Shown here: positions 5,300 to 5,411 of the stretch, piece by piece
Numbering within the stretch: the first letter of the stretch is position 1
Layout of the letters: each line of letters starts with the position of its first letter
Assembly (NCBI GenBank): GCA_003557445.1
Contig: PWOK01000157.1
Location: 1-5,411, forward strand
Origin: Halanaerobiaceae bacterium
GTDB taxonomy: Bacteria; Bacillota_F; Halanaerobiia; Halanaerobiales; CSSED10-376
DNA length: 5,411 nt
Direction of reading: 5' to 3'
The notes under the pieces: generated by a model
Told to the model about the DNA's origin: nothing
Database searches by the model: none
Seen by the model: the letters and a program-made list of their open reading frames with translations, nothing else
Position numbers and translations under genes: made by a program

Positions 5300-5411
5300 A
5301 TGAATATGAGTCAGGAGAGTAAAAGGAAACTTGAGGCTTTAAATAATAAGCATGTTGAAGAAATAGTGAAAATGGCGGCTGATCTCTGTAAGCCGGAAAA
5401 GATAACTGTAA
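5300..5411 (+). CDS. pckG: Phosphoenolpyruvate carboxykinase (GTP)-like, N-terminal fragment
   Basis: Only the first 37 codons are present; the frame is open to the window end. ATG at 5300 has GGAGGG (5285-5290) 9 nt upstream; a second in-frame ATG at 5306 is less well placed. The segment NNKHVEEIVKMAADLCKPEK resembles the start of GTP-type carboxykinases, where a helix of the form 'V-xx-h-V-xx-h-x-x-LC-x-P-D/E-x-h' precedes the first strand and a D-G-S-like turn. The catalytic, kinase-1a and GTP-binding motifs would lie beyond the window, so the call rests on a short N-terminal match. The enzyme interconverts oxaloacetate and phosphoenolpyruvate with GTP/GDP in the cytoplasm. It has its own promoter and an AT-rich leader, divergent from uppP. 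Coding: very likely; enzyme identity: moderate. Confidence 0.62.
   Translation, partial: MNMSQESKRKLEALNNKHVEEIVKMAADLCKPEKITV

Overview
The window is AT-rich (roughly one-third G+C by eye) and looks like a chromosomal segment of a halophilic, diderm (outer-membrane-bearing) member of the Firmicutes, most plausibly Halanaerobiales. This is an inference from Firmicute-style strong Shine-Dalgarno sites, TTG starts and near-consensus sigma-A promoters, together with what looks like an outer-membrane usher or barrel protein and two secreted proteins rich in Asp and Glu. No taxonomic marker proves it.

Layout. Bases 1-741 are the 3' end of a large gene whose product looks like the C-terminal part of an outer-membrane usher-type protein (last barrel strands plus two beta-sandwich domains). 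An excellent extended -10 promoter (769-797) then drives a leader of about 205 nt, rich in potential RNA structure. The leader ends in a GC stem plus U-tract that also buries the ribosome binding site of a TTG-started, DUF4402-like secreted pilin (1011-1463). This leader is the most interesting item: it has the layout of a riboswitch or other cis-regulator, and I cannot match it to a known class. A very acidic lipoprotein of unknown function (1575-2207) follows.

A consensus promoter, tRNA-His(GTG) with encoded CCA, and a clear intrinsic terminator occupy 2215-2394. Next comes a chemoreceptor with six predicted membrane segments and no periplasmic sensor domain (2491-4260). It runs tail-to-tail into uppP, undecaprenyl-diphosphate phosphatase (minus strand, 4250-5056), with an 11-bp overlap and no visible terminator between them. 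The divergent intergenic region (5057-5299) carries a TTGACA/TATTAT promoter and a 13-bp direct repeat ahead of the first 37 codons of a gene that resembles GTP-dependent phosphoenolpyruvate carboxykinase.

How the genes fit together. The usher-like protein and the DUF4402-like subunit suggest the end of a surface-fibre (chaperone-usher-like) locus, with the subunit under its own strong promoter and leader control. The lipoprotein may or may not belong to that locus. The tRNA, chemoreceptor, uppP and carboxykinase look like independent housekeeping or signalling units.
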